Notes: generated by a model from the sequence alone, not told the origin. 64,000 bases of DNA from Anarhynchus alexandrinus (GCA_008711295.1 VUYV01000121.1:1735436-1799435), one strand, 5' to 3'. Positions 14,201 through 27,800 are shown, counted from the stretch's first letter. A program made the numbers and translations.

Positions 14201-15089
14201 CAATATTATAGATGACACCAAAAATCCGCTGTGGACCATCCACTATATACCACGCACAATTGCCTGACACACAGGTGATACTCCAAAGTATTAGACTATA
14301 CAAGAATGATCCAAGAGTACTCTGTTCCCAAAGCTTATAAGAAGTTTGTTGTTTTTGGGGTTTTTTTATATTTCTTTCTTTCATTGCTGATGTGTACTTC
14401 CTCTACAGACACAATGGAGACATCATACAGTTCGGCAAGAGTGAAGTACATTTCCACCTGGCTTCTGCATCACTTGATGGTTAAATACATGTTAACAAGA
14501 AAATCCTGTTGCTGTAGTCTACAGTCCATGAAGAATCTAGCTCAATCTTGTGATGCACTGTTCATTTACTATGGTCATTGAATGGGGGACGGGAAAAAAA
14601 AAATATATTAAGTTGGCAAATTTAATGCACAAGTTAAGAAAACAATCAAACTCTGCTATATATGTTTTACCTTGTGATTTTCAGCATACGTGGTATCTTA
14701 GATTACTATTTACACATTTCAGTGAGTTTCCTCTAGACCTATACCACTTCATGGTATTAATCCCAGATGAAATTATTAGATTTTAGTGGGACCAGGATTT
14801 AACTCTTGACTTTCAAAAGTCTCTTCCTTGAGATCATATTTTGTTCACATTTAAAGGTCAGAACTTACACTGAGAACTTACATTGGATACTTTCTATAGA
14901 CAACAGCGAGAGTCCAATCCTTATTTTGTTAAACACCAACAAATATATTTAATTTACTGAAAGAACATGTACATACCTATATGAAATATAATTTCTGCTT
15001 CTAGTATAACACTAGATAACCTTTAACATGTTTTTAGTCCAAAAATGCACCACAATAAGTTCTAACCACCTTAGTCAAGGATATTGCTG
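11248..15089 (-). other. intron or intergenic spacer
   Basis: No exon is recognised. The short frames near 12.1-12.5 kb overlap one another in different phases and lack good splice signals. A calm, fairly complex stretch at 13190-13400 could be conserved non-coding DNA, but this cannot be judged from one sequence. Confidence 0.5.
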
Positions 15090-15100
15090 TTTATTTTATT
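15090..15100 (-). terminator. candidate polyadenylation signal, two overlapping AATAAA
   Basis: The minus strand reads AATAAAATAAA about 1.3 kb past the TGA of the 16.4-kb exon, in an AT-rich setting. It is the first canonical hexamer downstream of that stop. Confidence 0.35.
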
Positions 15101-16391
15101 TTCCTGTTCTTTGTTCCAGGACTGTGACCTATTTGCTTTTTGGGAGGAGTGAATGTAGGCATTTATCTCGTATACTTACATTTTACCTGCATGCTTGTAA
15201 ATAGCATCCAGTTTTTTGCCATTTGATGTCTGTTTTGGAGACTGGCATTAGTTAATACATATCTTAAAATTAAAAAGTGATTTAAAAAGCATAATTGCCC
15301 TTTTAGATCCCCTTTTAAAAAATCACATTTCTATTCTTCATTCTGTAACTCTCTCAATTAGTCATATTAATAAAAACACTGTAAAAACGTAAACACAGAA
15401 GAAAGGGAATGTATTCAACATAGGAAAATTAAACTGGTTTATCTTCAAGTTGAAAAAAGAAAAGTCACGGTATAAAGATCAGCTACTGCTACTGAAGTCA
15501 CCTTACCATGACTTACCCCAGAAAAATATAAACCAGGGCATTTCATATTTCTCTGGGAGCTGAGTCAGGCCTAGTGAAGTCAATTGTTGCTATAGCAACA
15601 TATGAATCAGGGAGAAGATAACTGTCTGAATGCAGAAAATTAATTTACCTAAGATCATCCAATTGCTTTTTGATAGGATGTATATGCTTACTTGGAAGGG
15701 AAAAATCATCACATTTTAATTACTACGCATCACTTTCAATAACATTGAAAAAAGGCCTGTATAAAACAGTTGAGGCTAAAAGGAATATTACCCAGTGCAC
15801 ATTACCCTTGCACTTAGGGTGGTTTGATTTCTATTTCATCACCCTCCAATAACAGAGCAGTGAAAAGTACAACACCTTTTTACATATTCTCTTTCTCTCT
15901 GCCATCTCGATACAAGATTAGATCCGTATGTTAGGAATTTAAATAAGTCTACACCATGGCACACTGCAATAAACCTAATTACTGTGCAATGGTTTAGAAG
16001 CTTAACCATGGCTGCTAAGAAAAAAAATTCAGATGCAAGAAATCCTTATTTCTGTGCATTTTTAATTCAAAATAAAAATTTGCTTTGCCCTGAAATCAAA
16101 ATATTTTTATAATACTTGTTAAAACCATAAAAAAAATAGAAAATGGGAGGCAAAGGAGATGAAGAAATTAATATATTTGTATTTTTCAAAATCCGTTTAA
16201 AGATTCAATCATATTGCCCCAAGCTGGAATCAATATGTTCGGCATATGAAATATCCACCGCAGTGAGAATATAATCCAGAATTTGTTTCCTAATTATCCA
16301 ACAGCTTTGAAACCACCTTTCTTCTGCTGAAGGCGGTACTTACAAGTTTCCAACCCACACAGATACAGTGCAAAAAAAAAAAAATGCAGCC
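15101..16391 (-). other. possible 3' UTR of the proximal terminal exon
   Basis: This AT-rich stretch follows the TGA at 16392-16394 and holds no open frame of note. ATTAAA variants occur near 16062 and 15714. If the transcript ends here, the overlapping AATAAA pair at 15090-15100 is the likely signal. If the 16338-16343 donor is used instead, the region is intron. Confidence 0.3.
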
Positions 16392-16481
16392 TCAGACATC
16401 GTACACTCCTCCCATTTGCGTTCTGGTAGCAGGGTCACACACAGCCTGCGACGCCACCCGAATAAGACCTTCTTCACTGAT
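16392..16481 (-). CDS. terminal coding exon with stop, proximal form
   Basis: The acceptor is a long pyrimidine-rich tract ending in CTTCTTGTGTGAG. The frame enters in phase 0, as the 23.8-kb exon requires, and gives 29 residues: start ISEEGLIRVASQAV, end TRTQMGGVYDV, then TGA. The stretch is CpG-bearing and GC-richer than its flanks. A consensus donor (GTAAGT at 16338-16343) lies 48 bases past the stop, so the exon could also be spliced onward to the 11.2-kb exon. A 13-base T run on this strand sits between the stop and that donor. Confidence 0.62.
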   Translation of the reverse strand: MSEEGLIRVASQAVCDPATRTQMGGVYDV

Positions 16482-17429
16482 CTCACACAAGAAGAAAGCA
16501 TGCAGGAAGAACAAAACCAAGGCTCGTTAGTGAGAAAAGCTAAGCCATGAAATGAGATGCAGCTCAACAACAAACGAGTCTCATCTGTAAGCAGATTAGC
16601 CAGAGGAGGAAGAGCAAATCAAGTGCAGGGCTGCTGCGAGAAGACGAGCAAAAGCATCAGCAAATTACATTTGGAAGTCCAAACAATGTAAAACCCTGTT
16701 TATGTCAGTCTCGATTAACAAGACTGAATTGCTAGTGCAATTAATACCACCAGGAAAAGCATAAAATATCCTAGAAGGCAGCCAGAGAAAGCTACTAGAA
16801 ATTACTGGTGACATTTCTTTGTACCAGCTGGGCTTCATACGCTTCCTTAAGAAAAAGCTTAAGTAAATCTCAGAATTAAAGTTTATTACAAAAAGAAATG
16901 AGCTACTGGTAAGTAAAAAAATCAGCTTTTATGTTTTAACAGCAGAGATGGGGAGAAATGGGAGTTGCCGATCAGCGACCTTAATTATATTGTGGAAAAG
17001 CAAAAACACAACGGAAGATAGAAGCAGCTACTGCAGAAGTTGTTTTGAAGCGCTGGGCAGGAAGCCGCAAGGACAGGTACCAGGTATGACACACTCAGGG
17101 GAATCATCAACGGTGCAGGTGTGGGGGTTTTTTTAGAACAGGATGTGCGACTCGTAGCAAGTCACGCACTGAAAAGGAGTGATGTTAGATGCAAAAGAGA
17201 CACGTGGTATACCAAGACACAGTAACGGGAATACACTGGGAAATGGACTAAAACGGCCCACTGAGCTCATCAGCTCTCACATGGCCTTAGCTGGAGAACT
17301 GCATCCTTACAGCAAGAGTCTTTCCCACTCAATTCTTTTCTGCCCTTTGCCTCTTGCTCTCCCATCATGCTGCAAAGAGCCAAGCTGTACCTCTCTGTCA
17401 CCTCCTACAGGTGCCAGGGGCTGCTGCCG

Positions 17430-17545
17430 CCCCCCCAGAGCCATCCCTTCCCCAGGCTGAACAAGCCCCTGACTCACAGCCTCTCCCTCCTGGGGCAATC
17501 ACCGCCCCAACCTCCTTGGTGGCCTTGATCCAGTTGACTGGCTTC
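17430..17545 (-). mobile_element. decayed CR1 LINE fragment
   Basis: The plus strand reads CCCCCCAGAGCCATCCCTTC, CCCAGGCTGAACAAGCCCC, TCACAGCCTCTCCCTCCTG and CCTTGGTGGCCTTGATCCAG. These match, with substitutions and small gaps, the antisense of the CR1 segment that normally reads CTTGTTCAGCCTGG. Edges are approximate because the flanks are also GC-rich and no octamer tail is present. Confidence 0.6.
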
Positions 17546-19416
17546 CACCTGCAGTAGCCAAAATTGGATGCTAACCAAGTGAGCAGAAGGAGGATAATCA
17601 CTTCCCTTGACCTCCTGGCTACCTCCAGCTCCAAAGTGGGAGAGAAGAAGCAGCAAAGGGCAGGAATAAGAGGAGCAGAAAATACACTTGCACAAGCAAA
17701 GCCAGGTGCCTGCCTCTCACATCGCCATGGCACAGGGATGCAGAAGTCAGTGGCTTTGGCAAACTCAGGAGCTCATTTTCACCTTCACAAAAGAGGAGAA
17801 TAGGGCTTCAAACACCACCACCCTGCAAAAAGACGACCCACCCAAATCAAACCGAACCCTTCCCTCCCAACACCCCTCAGACTGGTGCTCAGTGCTCTGA
17901 ACACAGCTCTAGTGCCTCAAGGACCTGCAGCCAAGGAAACTTCTGGGAACAGCACACACAGCAGAGCAAGCAAGCTCTGCTTGCTAAAATAACAGAGTTC
18001 TTCCAAAGGGTGTGAACATGTACACCAAAGCTGCAAGCTGCCTGCTGTAAGTAGTTAATGAACATGCCAGTAATGATGCTCAGGATACATACTCTTGTAT
18101 TTGGGGAGGGGGGTGAGGGGGAAGAGGAGAAATTAGTTAGAATTCAGTATGATTTGGTGCTGTGCTTCCCAGATGCATCTCTTCATGTGGAAAATTAACA
18201 CAGCACCCGACACAAAGATAGATTTTACAGCTTTGTCCCTGTGGTCAACCACAGAGAACCATTGACACAAACATGCAATACAAACGTATGTGAGAACTGG
18301 AGGTGCTTTAGGGTCCCCTGGGTAAAATAACTGCAAAGCAAGATAATGAAAGCACAGAAGGCAGAGGAGCCACACTGACCATCAAGGAAGTAATGCTTCC
18401 TATTTTGCCACCATTTAGGGGAGCTTGAGGGATGCTGTGGATGTGATGTGCTGCAGTGAAGAGAAACCTATGGCAGCAATGGCATAGTATCACTGTGACC
18501 AATCAAAAAGCAAAATAAACCACAGGCTAATGTGCCAATAGGCTGAATCAATACCCTTACCTCACAAATGTGGGGTTTTTGTCCTGCTCAAGTGAACATT
18601 TTAGAGATCACATGGTGTTGTCTGCCTGTGACAACCAGTCAGAACATACAAAACGCAAGAACAAGTCAGCAGTATCAGGACCAAATTCTGTCTGCTTAGC
18701 AGTGAATAAAAAAGGACAAATCTATAAAGTGAAAAAATGTTCCAATACTATTAAACTTACGTCTATATATGCCCACACTGTCTAAGCCATAGAAGAAGGG
18801 TGTGAATGGCCTTCTATGCAAAGGATATACATGGCAAGAGAAACCACAAATGCGGAAGATGAACAGCATCCCACAGGTTTGCTGCAAGGAAAAGGTAGCT
18901 CAGCAGTGACTGTCAACACCACAACACAGGAGAGTTCAGATTCAAGATAAATATAAACCCAATGGACAATACGCCTTCATTTCCACCTGCCAGCAGCAGC
19001 AAATTAAAGTGTTTGCAGGACATTTTGAAGCATCATCAAGATGCTCCTGTCAGACATCTCTCCAGCAGTATTAAACTTTTAAAATTACTGGAGAATTAGA
19101 GTAAACAAATTCCTTCAAGCTGCAAGAAGGTGTACAGTTCAACAGAACAGCTCTTTCAACTAGCAAAGGGGGAAGCTGTGGATCTCTATGTGCATATTTT
19201 ATAATCTTGTTGCCATGTAAATGTTTATTGCACCCATTTTTTTTTTTTTTACCAGAGGCAGGAATAAATTCCATCCAAGCTAAGACTAAAGCCACATCAG
19301 TTTCAGATGCCAAGATTACTTCTGGAAGATTATAAAAGCATTTTTTTTCTTTCATATTTTGAGCTCCCTGTGCTGATATAAGCAGTTGGAAAGGAGCTTC
19401 CAAACTACAAAGTTTC

Positions 19417-19499
19417 CATACCAAAAATCTTTTGCTGTTTGGCAAAATCTTTTCATACCAAAAAATCTTTTCATACCAAAAATCTTTTGCTGTTTGGCA
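19417..19499. repeat. short direct duplication with a partial third copy
   Basis: A 28-bp unit (CATACCAAAAATCTTTTGCT, then GTTTGGCA) occurs identically at 19417-19444 and 19472-19499. A shortened copy, CATACCAAAAAATCTTTT, lies between at 19454-19471. Confidence 0.9.
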
Positions 19500-22400
19500 T
19501 TGACTTTGTTCCAGGACAAACCCACTAGGAACACAAGTGGGAAGCCAACAACCTCTAGCTTAGATTAGAGAATACTTAATCAAGCTTGAGACATTTCAAC
19601 AAACTTTCTGGCTCAGTAAAACATTAATTGCTGAACATTTGTTTCAGTGGACATTTCTACCTGCTCCATTGCAGAAAGGTACCACCATGCAGCAGCAGGT
19701 ACAGTCAGACTTCAAACAGGCAACAGATTTGGAGTCAGCAACCACACAAACTTGATAAATGACCTCTGAGCAGCGGAGACTGCTCCTGGTGACCTGCACG
19801 TAGTGCTGTGGGGACACAGACAACACCCAATCCACCCCCAAGTTGAGGTATGTATATTATGCTCTATTGTGTTGTATAATACCCAAATTGAAGCTGCTTT
19901 AGCTGTGCCTACCAGAGCTGCACAGTGATGTAGCAATGCTAGCTCAGGTGCTGGAGAGGCTTTAGCTGACTGACTCGGCTGAATAACAGAATTCATCATC
20001 CAAACCCAACTTCACCATTTATTAGAATTTCAAATCCATTTAGTTAGAAAAAAATGCACCGTTCACGAACACATGCTTGGACATATTTGTCCAACACATA
20101 TTGGACAACTTTTAACAAAAAAGCTTAATACAGTTATTGAAAAGACCAAAGCATTTTGCAGCTACCGTGCCTACACAACATCAACACACTCAGGGAACTA
20201 CAAATTCTGCAAATTCAAAAGCTGGTGCCCTCACATTCCAGTCCTGCTGACCTGTTAGTAGTCAACCCACAGTATCTGAAATTCATTCATTATTTATACC
20301 TTGAGCACTTGGCTAATGAGCTGGATTTAACATTAAGTTAGATCATTTACGCAAATCACTCTCACAATGTCAAGAATACCTGCTTGAGCTGCAACAGCTT
20401 GGTATTCAAAGGCAGGACATGACAGTTTTCCCCCCAACTCCATAATTTTACTCCAAGTCAGTCAGAATTTGCTAGTCAGAAAATGGAAGCAGTTTCTTTC
20501 CTTTTTTTTTTTCCTTTAATCTTGTAACAATCTAAAAGATAGCAGTGCTATGTCATCATGTGGGAGAAGCAAACACTGATTTTTGTTAAACAACCTGATC
20601 CTTACATTCTTTACTGCCTAAGGTTTACCCCATTGGGTTAGACAACAGTTAAATGTTGCTAGATTTTGCTGCTGCTCAAGGAAATTATTCTATTCACTAA
20701 GAAATCTTTCCCTCATTTCCCTCTACCCTGGGAAAAAATCTAATATGTGAAATGGTACAAAATAAAGCTGGTGGCCAAAACCAAACTTCCACTTAAAAGC
20801 CAAAACATCAAACCCAAACATTTTGGTGAAGATTTTCTCAGACAAGTCTGATGTTCTTCAGTCAGACCCCAATAAGAATTGGTCGTCTTCCCGCAGGCCA
20901 TCTGAGCATCTCTATGCCCATCTTGCTTTGTTCACGTACTATGAAGTATGACAGAGGGTACCTCCTGACAATCTGATACTCTGAAGAAAAACAGTATTTT
21001 TCAGATCTCTGGAGAGTTATGCACAGCACCAAAAGACTCCATCTGCAGGGAAAGCTATTCCATTGGAAAACTGAACCATATATCAGTTACATCACATTCC
21101 TTCTGGCTTTATTCTTTATAATTAAAATTTCACAATGTCATAGCAGAAAACTGTCACAAAACTACAGGGTACGAAAGATGAAAGTTAAACAAAATACCAT
21201 TGATTATAATACCTGAAGTAGCTAATGTAGCTTAGCTGACAAGGGAAATAAAGACATTTGCATTATCAGTGTACTGTAGGTAATGCATCCTGGCCCATGA
21301 TGCAGAAAACCAAATATTCTTTGCGAATGATGTGCCCTGACACAACTCTTTTTTTAATTAAGGACACTTGTCAATTTTTCATGGAATCTTGTAGGATTTT
21401 TTTTAATACATGCACACATTTACAGGAGTGTGTGTATAAAAAAAATTCATGCATCTCCACCAGGCTAAACAGGACTTTCAATAAGCAGGTGCCATGGGAC
21501 AACATTTTGCTTCTTCATTACCCTATATCAAAGAAATGTGCAGTTTAGATGAAGGCTTCAAGCAATTTTACCCTCATTGATATCCTTCAGATAAAAGTTA
21601 GTAATAAATCAAATCAGCAAGGAGGTAGAAACTTAAAGCCTCAACAGCACTACATATGGTGCATAGACTTCTAAAAAGCAAAAATATTTCAATATTAGAC
21701 AGATTATCAATGTGTATCTTTTGAAAACTCAGTCATAACAAATAACTAAAAAATCATCTATAAGACATTACACATGATCTGAGGCACAGAATACAAATAC
21801 TTTAGCAACATATTGACCAAAGTGTTATTTCTACAACTTTTCTCTGAAGTGTAAGGAATGATGAGACATTAACAACTGTAGTTTAGTATTTTTCCCCTAA
21901 TATGCCACTACAGTTTGAGACTACCGGTTTCTCAGGAGAAAAGAATATTTTTTTTCTTCCTTAATAATATGACTATTTTCCCATTAAATACTCAGCTGCA
22001 TCCATTTACAGTTCTGAATGGGAGTTTCACCAATGCCAGTGTTAGACCCTCTTTGTTTAGGTACCGCTATGTTACATCTTGCAATTTAGGAGATTGAATT
22101 CTTTATGTAATGAACTGTGAGAAGTCAATGGAACAATTCAGACCATCTGTGTTAGATGCACTAGCCTGATGATGCGAAGGCCTCCCCGAAGTGCTGAAAT
22201 TTGATTTATTCAAATAGGAAACACACTAACAAACAGATTATTTCTAGTCAAGACATTAAATCCCAGAAAAACAAGAAGTTGCTTGAATCGAATTTCAAAA
22301 GGATCAAACCCACATCATTACAAACATGGTGCAGAGCTTTTTGTACTTCAGTGATGCCATTCACTGGTTTTCAATAATAACAGGAGGCAGTTCTTCCTAT

Positions 22401-22745
22401 TCTTACATTATGTCCTTTACAAAGAAAGCCACTAATGATGAGTAATTGGGCCATCCAATTAAAGCTGATGAAATACACGCATCTCTTGGATGGAGTCAAT
22501 AATTCCACAGAAAACGGGTCACTTCAAAACTGAAAAGGGGAAAATGAAGTACAGGGGAGGAAGAAGGATTTTGAGCCTGGGAAGAGCTACCCAGGACAAA
22601 GCTGGCGTGGGTTTCTTCTCTGAAGACCAGAGAAAAAACCATCACAGTACTCAACATATCTGCCTCGCAGCACAATGGTATTGTATCAACAGCAATGCAA
22701 GAGAGGAAGAAAACATTGTTTTCCAGTCAACTCAGATAAGAAAGG

Positions 22746-22785
22746 ATATTCTAACATTAAAGAACATATTCTAACATTAAAGAAC
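22746..22785. repeat. 20-bp tandem duplication
   Basis: ATATTCTAACATTAAAGAAC occurs twice head to tail with no differences, so the duplication is recent. Confidence 0.95.
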
Positions 22786-23778
22786 TCTCTCCATCCTTCT
22801 GACTGTGCTCTTTTCTGTAAACTGGATCAGAAAATTAGATGATTCCCCAGTACTAAAGAGCTACTATCTTGAGGACAAAACAAGCAAGTTTCCACCAAAG
22901 GCCAAATCACACAGATGCAGATTTGGAGAATGGTATACGATTTCCTTTACAAACAATCCCTTACACCTTTGTTTGACGGGAGATGTTATTCACTGTATCA
23001 AAAAAAAATATGTCAGGTTTCAAATATGGATGTAGTAGTTACACAGCAGAGGTTTGCCACAGCCTTAACAGTGCAGTCTAAGTAGGAGGTGTAACCTCAG
23101 TGGCAAAAAAAAGTATTAGCAGAACCTGTCTATTCCCATCCACATGGAATAATTCCAGTAGCAAAAAGGATTTTTGTTTTAGACTCACCATCCAAAACCA
23201 CTAGAAAGATGACATGTTAGAAAACTCAGGTAGCCTGTCATTGGCTAAGTTTGTTCCAAGTGGATGTACCCAAAGCCAGTGTCTTAAGTACCAGTTTTCA
23301 CAAGTGATCAATAGGCAGCAGCCTCTCTTCTAACTAGTACCAGACTTTGGTTTTGCCACTGAATTTTTCTAGCTGTGAGTGCATTCCTGATTGTTAACTT
23401 CAATGCTCTGTGTCTGGCAACCCTGGCATCTTTTCCCTTTAATGAAATGCAGAAGTCTAGTATCTCCGACTTCACCCACGTATCTCCCCCTTGACCATTT
23501 ACCCCACCTGCAGGGCAGTCAGCCGCATCACTTGCGGTGAAACACGTGGCAAAAAGTTCAAGCATTAGCTTCGTGCAAGACACTGCAGTGGGTCCAATCA
23601 CCAGACTCACTACGTACGCCAGCTCGGCAGCCAAGGCACGATCTTTCTAATGATTTTCTAGGTAGAGCTTCTCTTTGGTTTACCGAAATTTTATTTAGCA
23701 CCAAGCTCTGCTGCTATTGAAATTGTTCTAGGAGGCGTCAGCCTGAGGAATATTATTGCTGTCTACAGTATGCCTTAC

Positions 23779-23893
23779 CTTCTCATAAATGTCCCCTTCC
23801 TCAGGGGAGACAACGGTACCCTTCCAGCTAAACAGCTGCGCTGGTGCCAATGCTGGCGTCCCTTCAATCAACTGACAGTAGCCATGTTGCTCA
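23779..23893 (-). CDS. coding exon
   Basis: This 115-bp exon runs from phase 2 to phase 0. The acceptor ends in TTAAATACAG and the donor is GAGAAG followed by GTAAGG, near consensus. It encodes 38 complete codons, beginning EQHGYCQLIEGTPALAPAQ and ending SPEEGDIYEK. Local GC content and CpG count rise above the flanks, as expected for coding sequence. It leaves in phase 0, which suits both terminal exon candidates (16.4 and 11.2 kb). Confidence 0.84.
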
Positions 23894-25930
23894 CTGTATT
23901 TAAGAGCAGTAAAATATTTAACATCCCAACAGCAGCCAGCAGATAGTTAGCAGTACCTTGACTATGCTGTTTATTAAAATCCATGGCAGGTATTTATATT
24001 GCACTTTAATTGTACAGGGCAAGTCATAAGACATACCTGTAATTTAAGTTTCCAAATTAGTGGCTGTGATTTATGACAAGGGCACCAGCACAGTTTTATT
24101 GCAACAAAACTGTCAGCATCAGTGCTCAGGCAAGCCTGATCTCCAAACACTTATCTGCCAGAATAAAAACATTAGTGACAGGGCAAACAAATCTAATGGG
24201 GGGGGGGAAGAAAAACCACAACCACACAAAACACACAAGGAAGACAACAAACACATTTGCTTCATCCAACTAGAACATCAAGGCCTGCTCTCCTTACTGT
24301 AAAACCACCGATCCCAAACGCTAGGATTGCCCACATTTCCCATGGCTTGCGCCACTCGGCTAGTTACAGGTCACACACACCTCCACCCCTGCATGCTCAT
24401 CTCCTTGTAGCTGTTGGCTCACGATCCTTTGAATGCAGCTACGAAGAATTTTTCTTGAGGAAGATTTTCGGTGCATGGAGTAACCTGCAGAACAACATAC
24501 CCACACAATTTGTTCTCTCCCTTCACACAGCAGGGATCACACAGAGATTTTTAAAGTGTCCAAAACAAATGCATAACCTAGTGTCAGCAGAAGGAGGAGA
24601 TCAAGAACATTTTCTATGCACAAGTTCAGGGCACACAGAAGAGTTTTTTTAGGACTTTAGATTCTCCTCAAAAACACACAGCCTTCATTGTCTGACTCCT
24701 ACAAGGACAGATCATTCAAGTTATTACAGAACTGTAGTATGCAGCACATACATACACTACTTCCCAATTATGTGGGCTCCGGCTGCTGTTTACTTTTGAG
24801 ATAGAAAAGAGATCAGAAGAATAAGCAGGTTTCACTGTTATGTTTTTTCACACCTACCATGAGACAAGTTCAAATACAATGCGGGCGAGATGTCACAGAT
24901 TATCACTCCTAAAGACTATCTCCCAATGACCAAAGAGCAACACCATTGGCACTGACCAGGGGAGCTTCCCCTTGTCACTTTACAGGGTATCTCGTCAGTG
25001 AGAATGTAGTGCTTCACACCCCCGAGCCTACAGCTACCCAGGGACAAAAACAGCCAGAGGTGGGAGCAGATAGAAAACCCAGGTGCCTGTCACCCAGCAG
25101 TGCCACCACGCAGGCCAGTGCAACTGAATTACAATAGCAGTTCAGAACAATTTAAAATCCACTATCCTGACAAGGATTCAAATTCCACAATTTTTTCCAG
25201 CAACTCCTTTATTCCCCTCATCAGCCTACTAGTTATGTTTTTACTTGCCCACATTTTTCATGAGCGAGAGAAGCACCATACTTGTGTGAAGCACAGCTGT
25301 TCTTGTTCACTAAAATGCTAAAGCAATACACAAAATCAGTGCTAGCATTTCCCCATAATCCCAATCTATATTTAGCAAAGCTAAATCCTATTTATGGATT
25401 CAAATATGTATAGTATCGAGCAAAATAAAGAACCAATTACATCCCCAATGTCATTATCACAGTGACAGGATAATATAACACACAGTAACAGCCTCTCATT
25501 GATCAGCTAATCACACATGTTTCTAGCTTTCGTTACCATAAACAAACCACAATACAGCCAAACCCTTAAATCATTTCTTTGTTAATAATTCTTTGTTACC
25601 ATATGTCTGCAGTTTTACAGATTAAATTAATACTTCAGTCTTGTTTTAAAGAACCGGTTTGTACTGTTTATGACTGTTATCTTATAAAATGATGAGCATT
25701 AATCTTGCGCTGGGCTGTCAGGTGGTCATTGGCATTTCCATCCCTAGCAGTATATTCAGAGACTAAGAGAACATCCAGAGATGTTATTGGGAACAGGAAT
25801 ACTTTTAATTGTTTTTCCACCAGAGCACAAGGAGAAATGACAGGGCATAAAAAGTCACAGCACTCAATCATCTTTCAGCCCTGGTTAGAATCAATAAGCA
25901 GCTGTGAATACCCACTCTTCTGACAATGCA

Positions 25931-25973
25931 GCCTCAAAAAAAAAAAGGAAAAAAAAGAGAGAGAGAAAGAAAA
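25931..25973. repeat. A and GA low-complexity tract
   Basis: A-runs of 11 and 8 bases are followed by GAGAGAGAGA and AAAGAAAA. Confidence 0.85.
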
Positions 25974-27709
25974 CACTAATCACCATAAATCAATACAGTA
26001 ATGAAATTTTCTTCCATTGGAAATAACACGAAGGGCACTTTATTTAATCATAATTTGCCACAGTCCAGACAGACTCACTTTCTACCCCAATTTATATACA
26101 CACGTACAAAGAAAGAGCATCTGTCCCCACCAGCACCACACACTCATTCATCTTACTTTTTTTGTTTTATTTTATTTTTGGAGGGTTTTTTTAATAGATA
26201 TATCTTTCTCTTCTCTCAAGAATATTTTCAAAGACAGACCCAAGGCATTTTAGGAGATACCTAGCCTCTCACTGCTAAGTCACTTGCTACTCATACTGAA
26301 AAGTAGTAACTTGGTTTTTTCCGCCTAATAAAAGCAGGATTGGAACAGTAACCAGCTCTGTACAAAAGATCAGATGCTTTTAGAAAACTGTGTTTTTTAG
26401 TATTTTGTCCCCAAGTGTATGAAGGAAAACAAAGAGGGGAGAAAATCAGAGCAAGGACTAAAGAAACGTTTCACTAGTACCCTTATAGTCAGCATTAGTG
26501 GTATTGACCAGAGAAAAGATCACAGATACCTATTCCCTGTCTGCTCCAAATACAGGAGCATTGTAAAGAACTGAGATAGCACGAAAAAAGTTCTACAGCC
26601 CAAAACACTAATGTAACACTTTCTTGGTGCTTTTAAAATGCAAGAACTCTGTGCCTTTATGAGTTGTGACAGAGGGACACTGCTTTTAGCCAAATGAAAC
26701 TGCTTCTGCTGAAGTGATCCGCTCACAGGCTATAACTGGGATGCAGGAGTTTGATATAACTGGTTTATAACTGGCTGAGCTTCAAGTTTTCTGTTGCTTC
26801 GCAAAACCCACTGTATCAGTAAGTCACAACCTCTTTGTAGCCAAACCTCTTTTGAAAAAGAAGCGAGCAATGGTCTCTGCTTTACTGGTAGACTACAACT
26901 GAGATCAAGTATCAAGGCTCTCTAAAACTACAAAATAAATTATTTTATAAAAAATCAGTTCCATTTCATTTCTGCTTGCTCTGTTAGAGGTCTGCAGCCA
27001 CCCTTCCTTATACAGCCCATGGAGAAGTAGCACCCAGGATGCCACTTGATGCACAGGTACACGCAATGGTGACAGTACTGACCCAGAGCCATCAGCCACC
27101 ACCTCCTCACATGTCGTAGTGGCCCTGGGCTGTGAGTCTGCCTGTGCAGACAGAGGCTGGGGGTGGCTGGTGAGCATCGTGGGGCCACCACATGGGAAAG
27201 CAGCAGATGAATGCAACCCTAGCCCAGAGTCATGCCTCACCTAAAATAAGCCCATACTTCAACAGTTAAATCCAGCTTTCCATAAAGCCCAACGAATGGA
27301 AGTCTCTCCAGGGAATACAAGAAGAACAAGGCCTGAAGTTCTCAACTGTCGTCACCAACACTACGATGACATTCCAAGCACCAGCAGGCACTTCCTCCTG
27401 TTAAAAACCAGAAGCGGACAGGCTGATCTGTTCATGTTATTTGTTACTTGTTTACAATAAACTCCTATTAAATCAGAATAGATGACCCATTATGCTATTC
27501 TTCTTGAACAGCCCACCAAGTTCTTACAAAGATGAGGAGTTTCCTGAACACCTGGCACTATGAGGTCTTCAGGTCCCCAGCCATGCCAGAACTTGTACAA
27601 TTTAAGTGCCATTGTACAGGTTAACAACACTCACAGCCACAATTCAGAAGTACCCAATAGCCAGCAAGAGATTTAATAACACTTTCTTGTGATGCATCAC
27701 ACCAGTGCT

Positions 27710-27800
27710 GGGGGGGGGGGGGAAAGANACAGGGAAAGAAGAGGAAACGGAAAAGCCCATTACCACCAAAAAGAAAAAAAAGAAAAAAAAAAAAGGGGGG
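27710..27800 (+). repeat. poly-G and purine-rich low-complexity tract
   Basis: Thirteen G (27710-27722) are followed by an A/G-rich stretch with an N at 27728, long A runs, and a second G run near 27795. The exact length is not reliable. Confidence 0.85.

Larger units (their letters stand above)
16482..23778 (-). other. intron
   Basis: It lies between the 23.8-kb exon and the proximal terminal exon. It holds the decayed CR1 piece near 17.5 kb within a GC-richer kilobase, and the two small duplications at 19.4 and 22.7 kb. Nothing else is recognised. Confidence 0.6.

Noticed and set aside
18241..18258. Small inverted repeat CTGTGGT / ACCACAG
   Set aside because: Seven-base arms are common by chance at this scale.
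24257..24652. 131-codon plus-strand frame
   Set aside because: No motif, mixed low-complexity start, and it lies antisense in a large intron.
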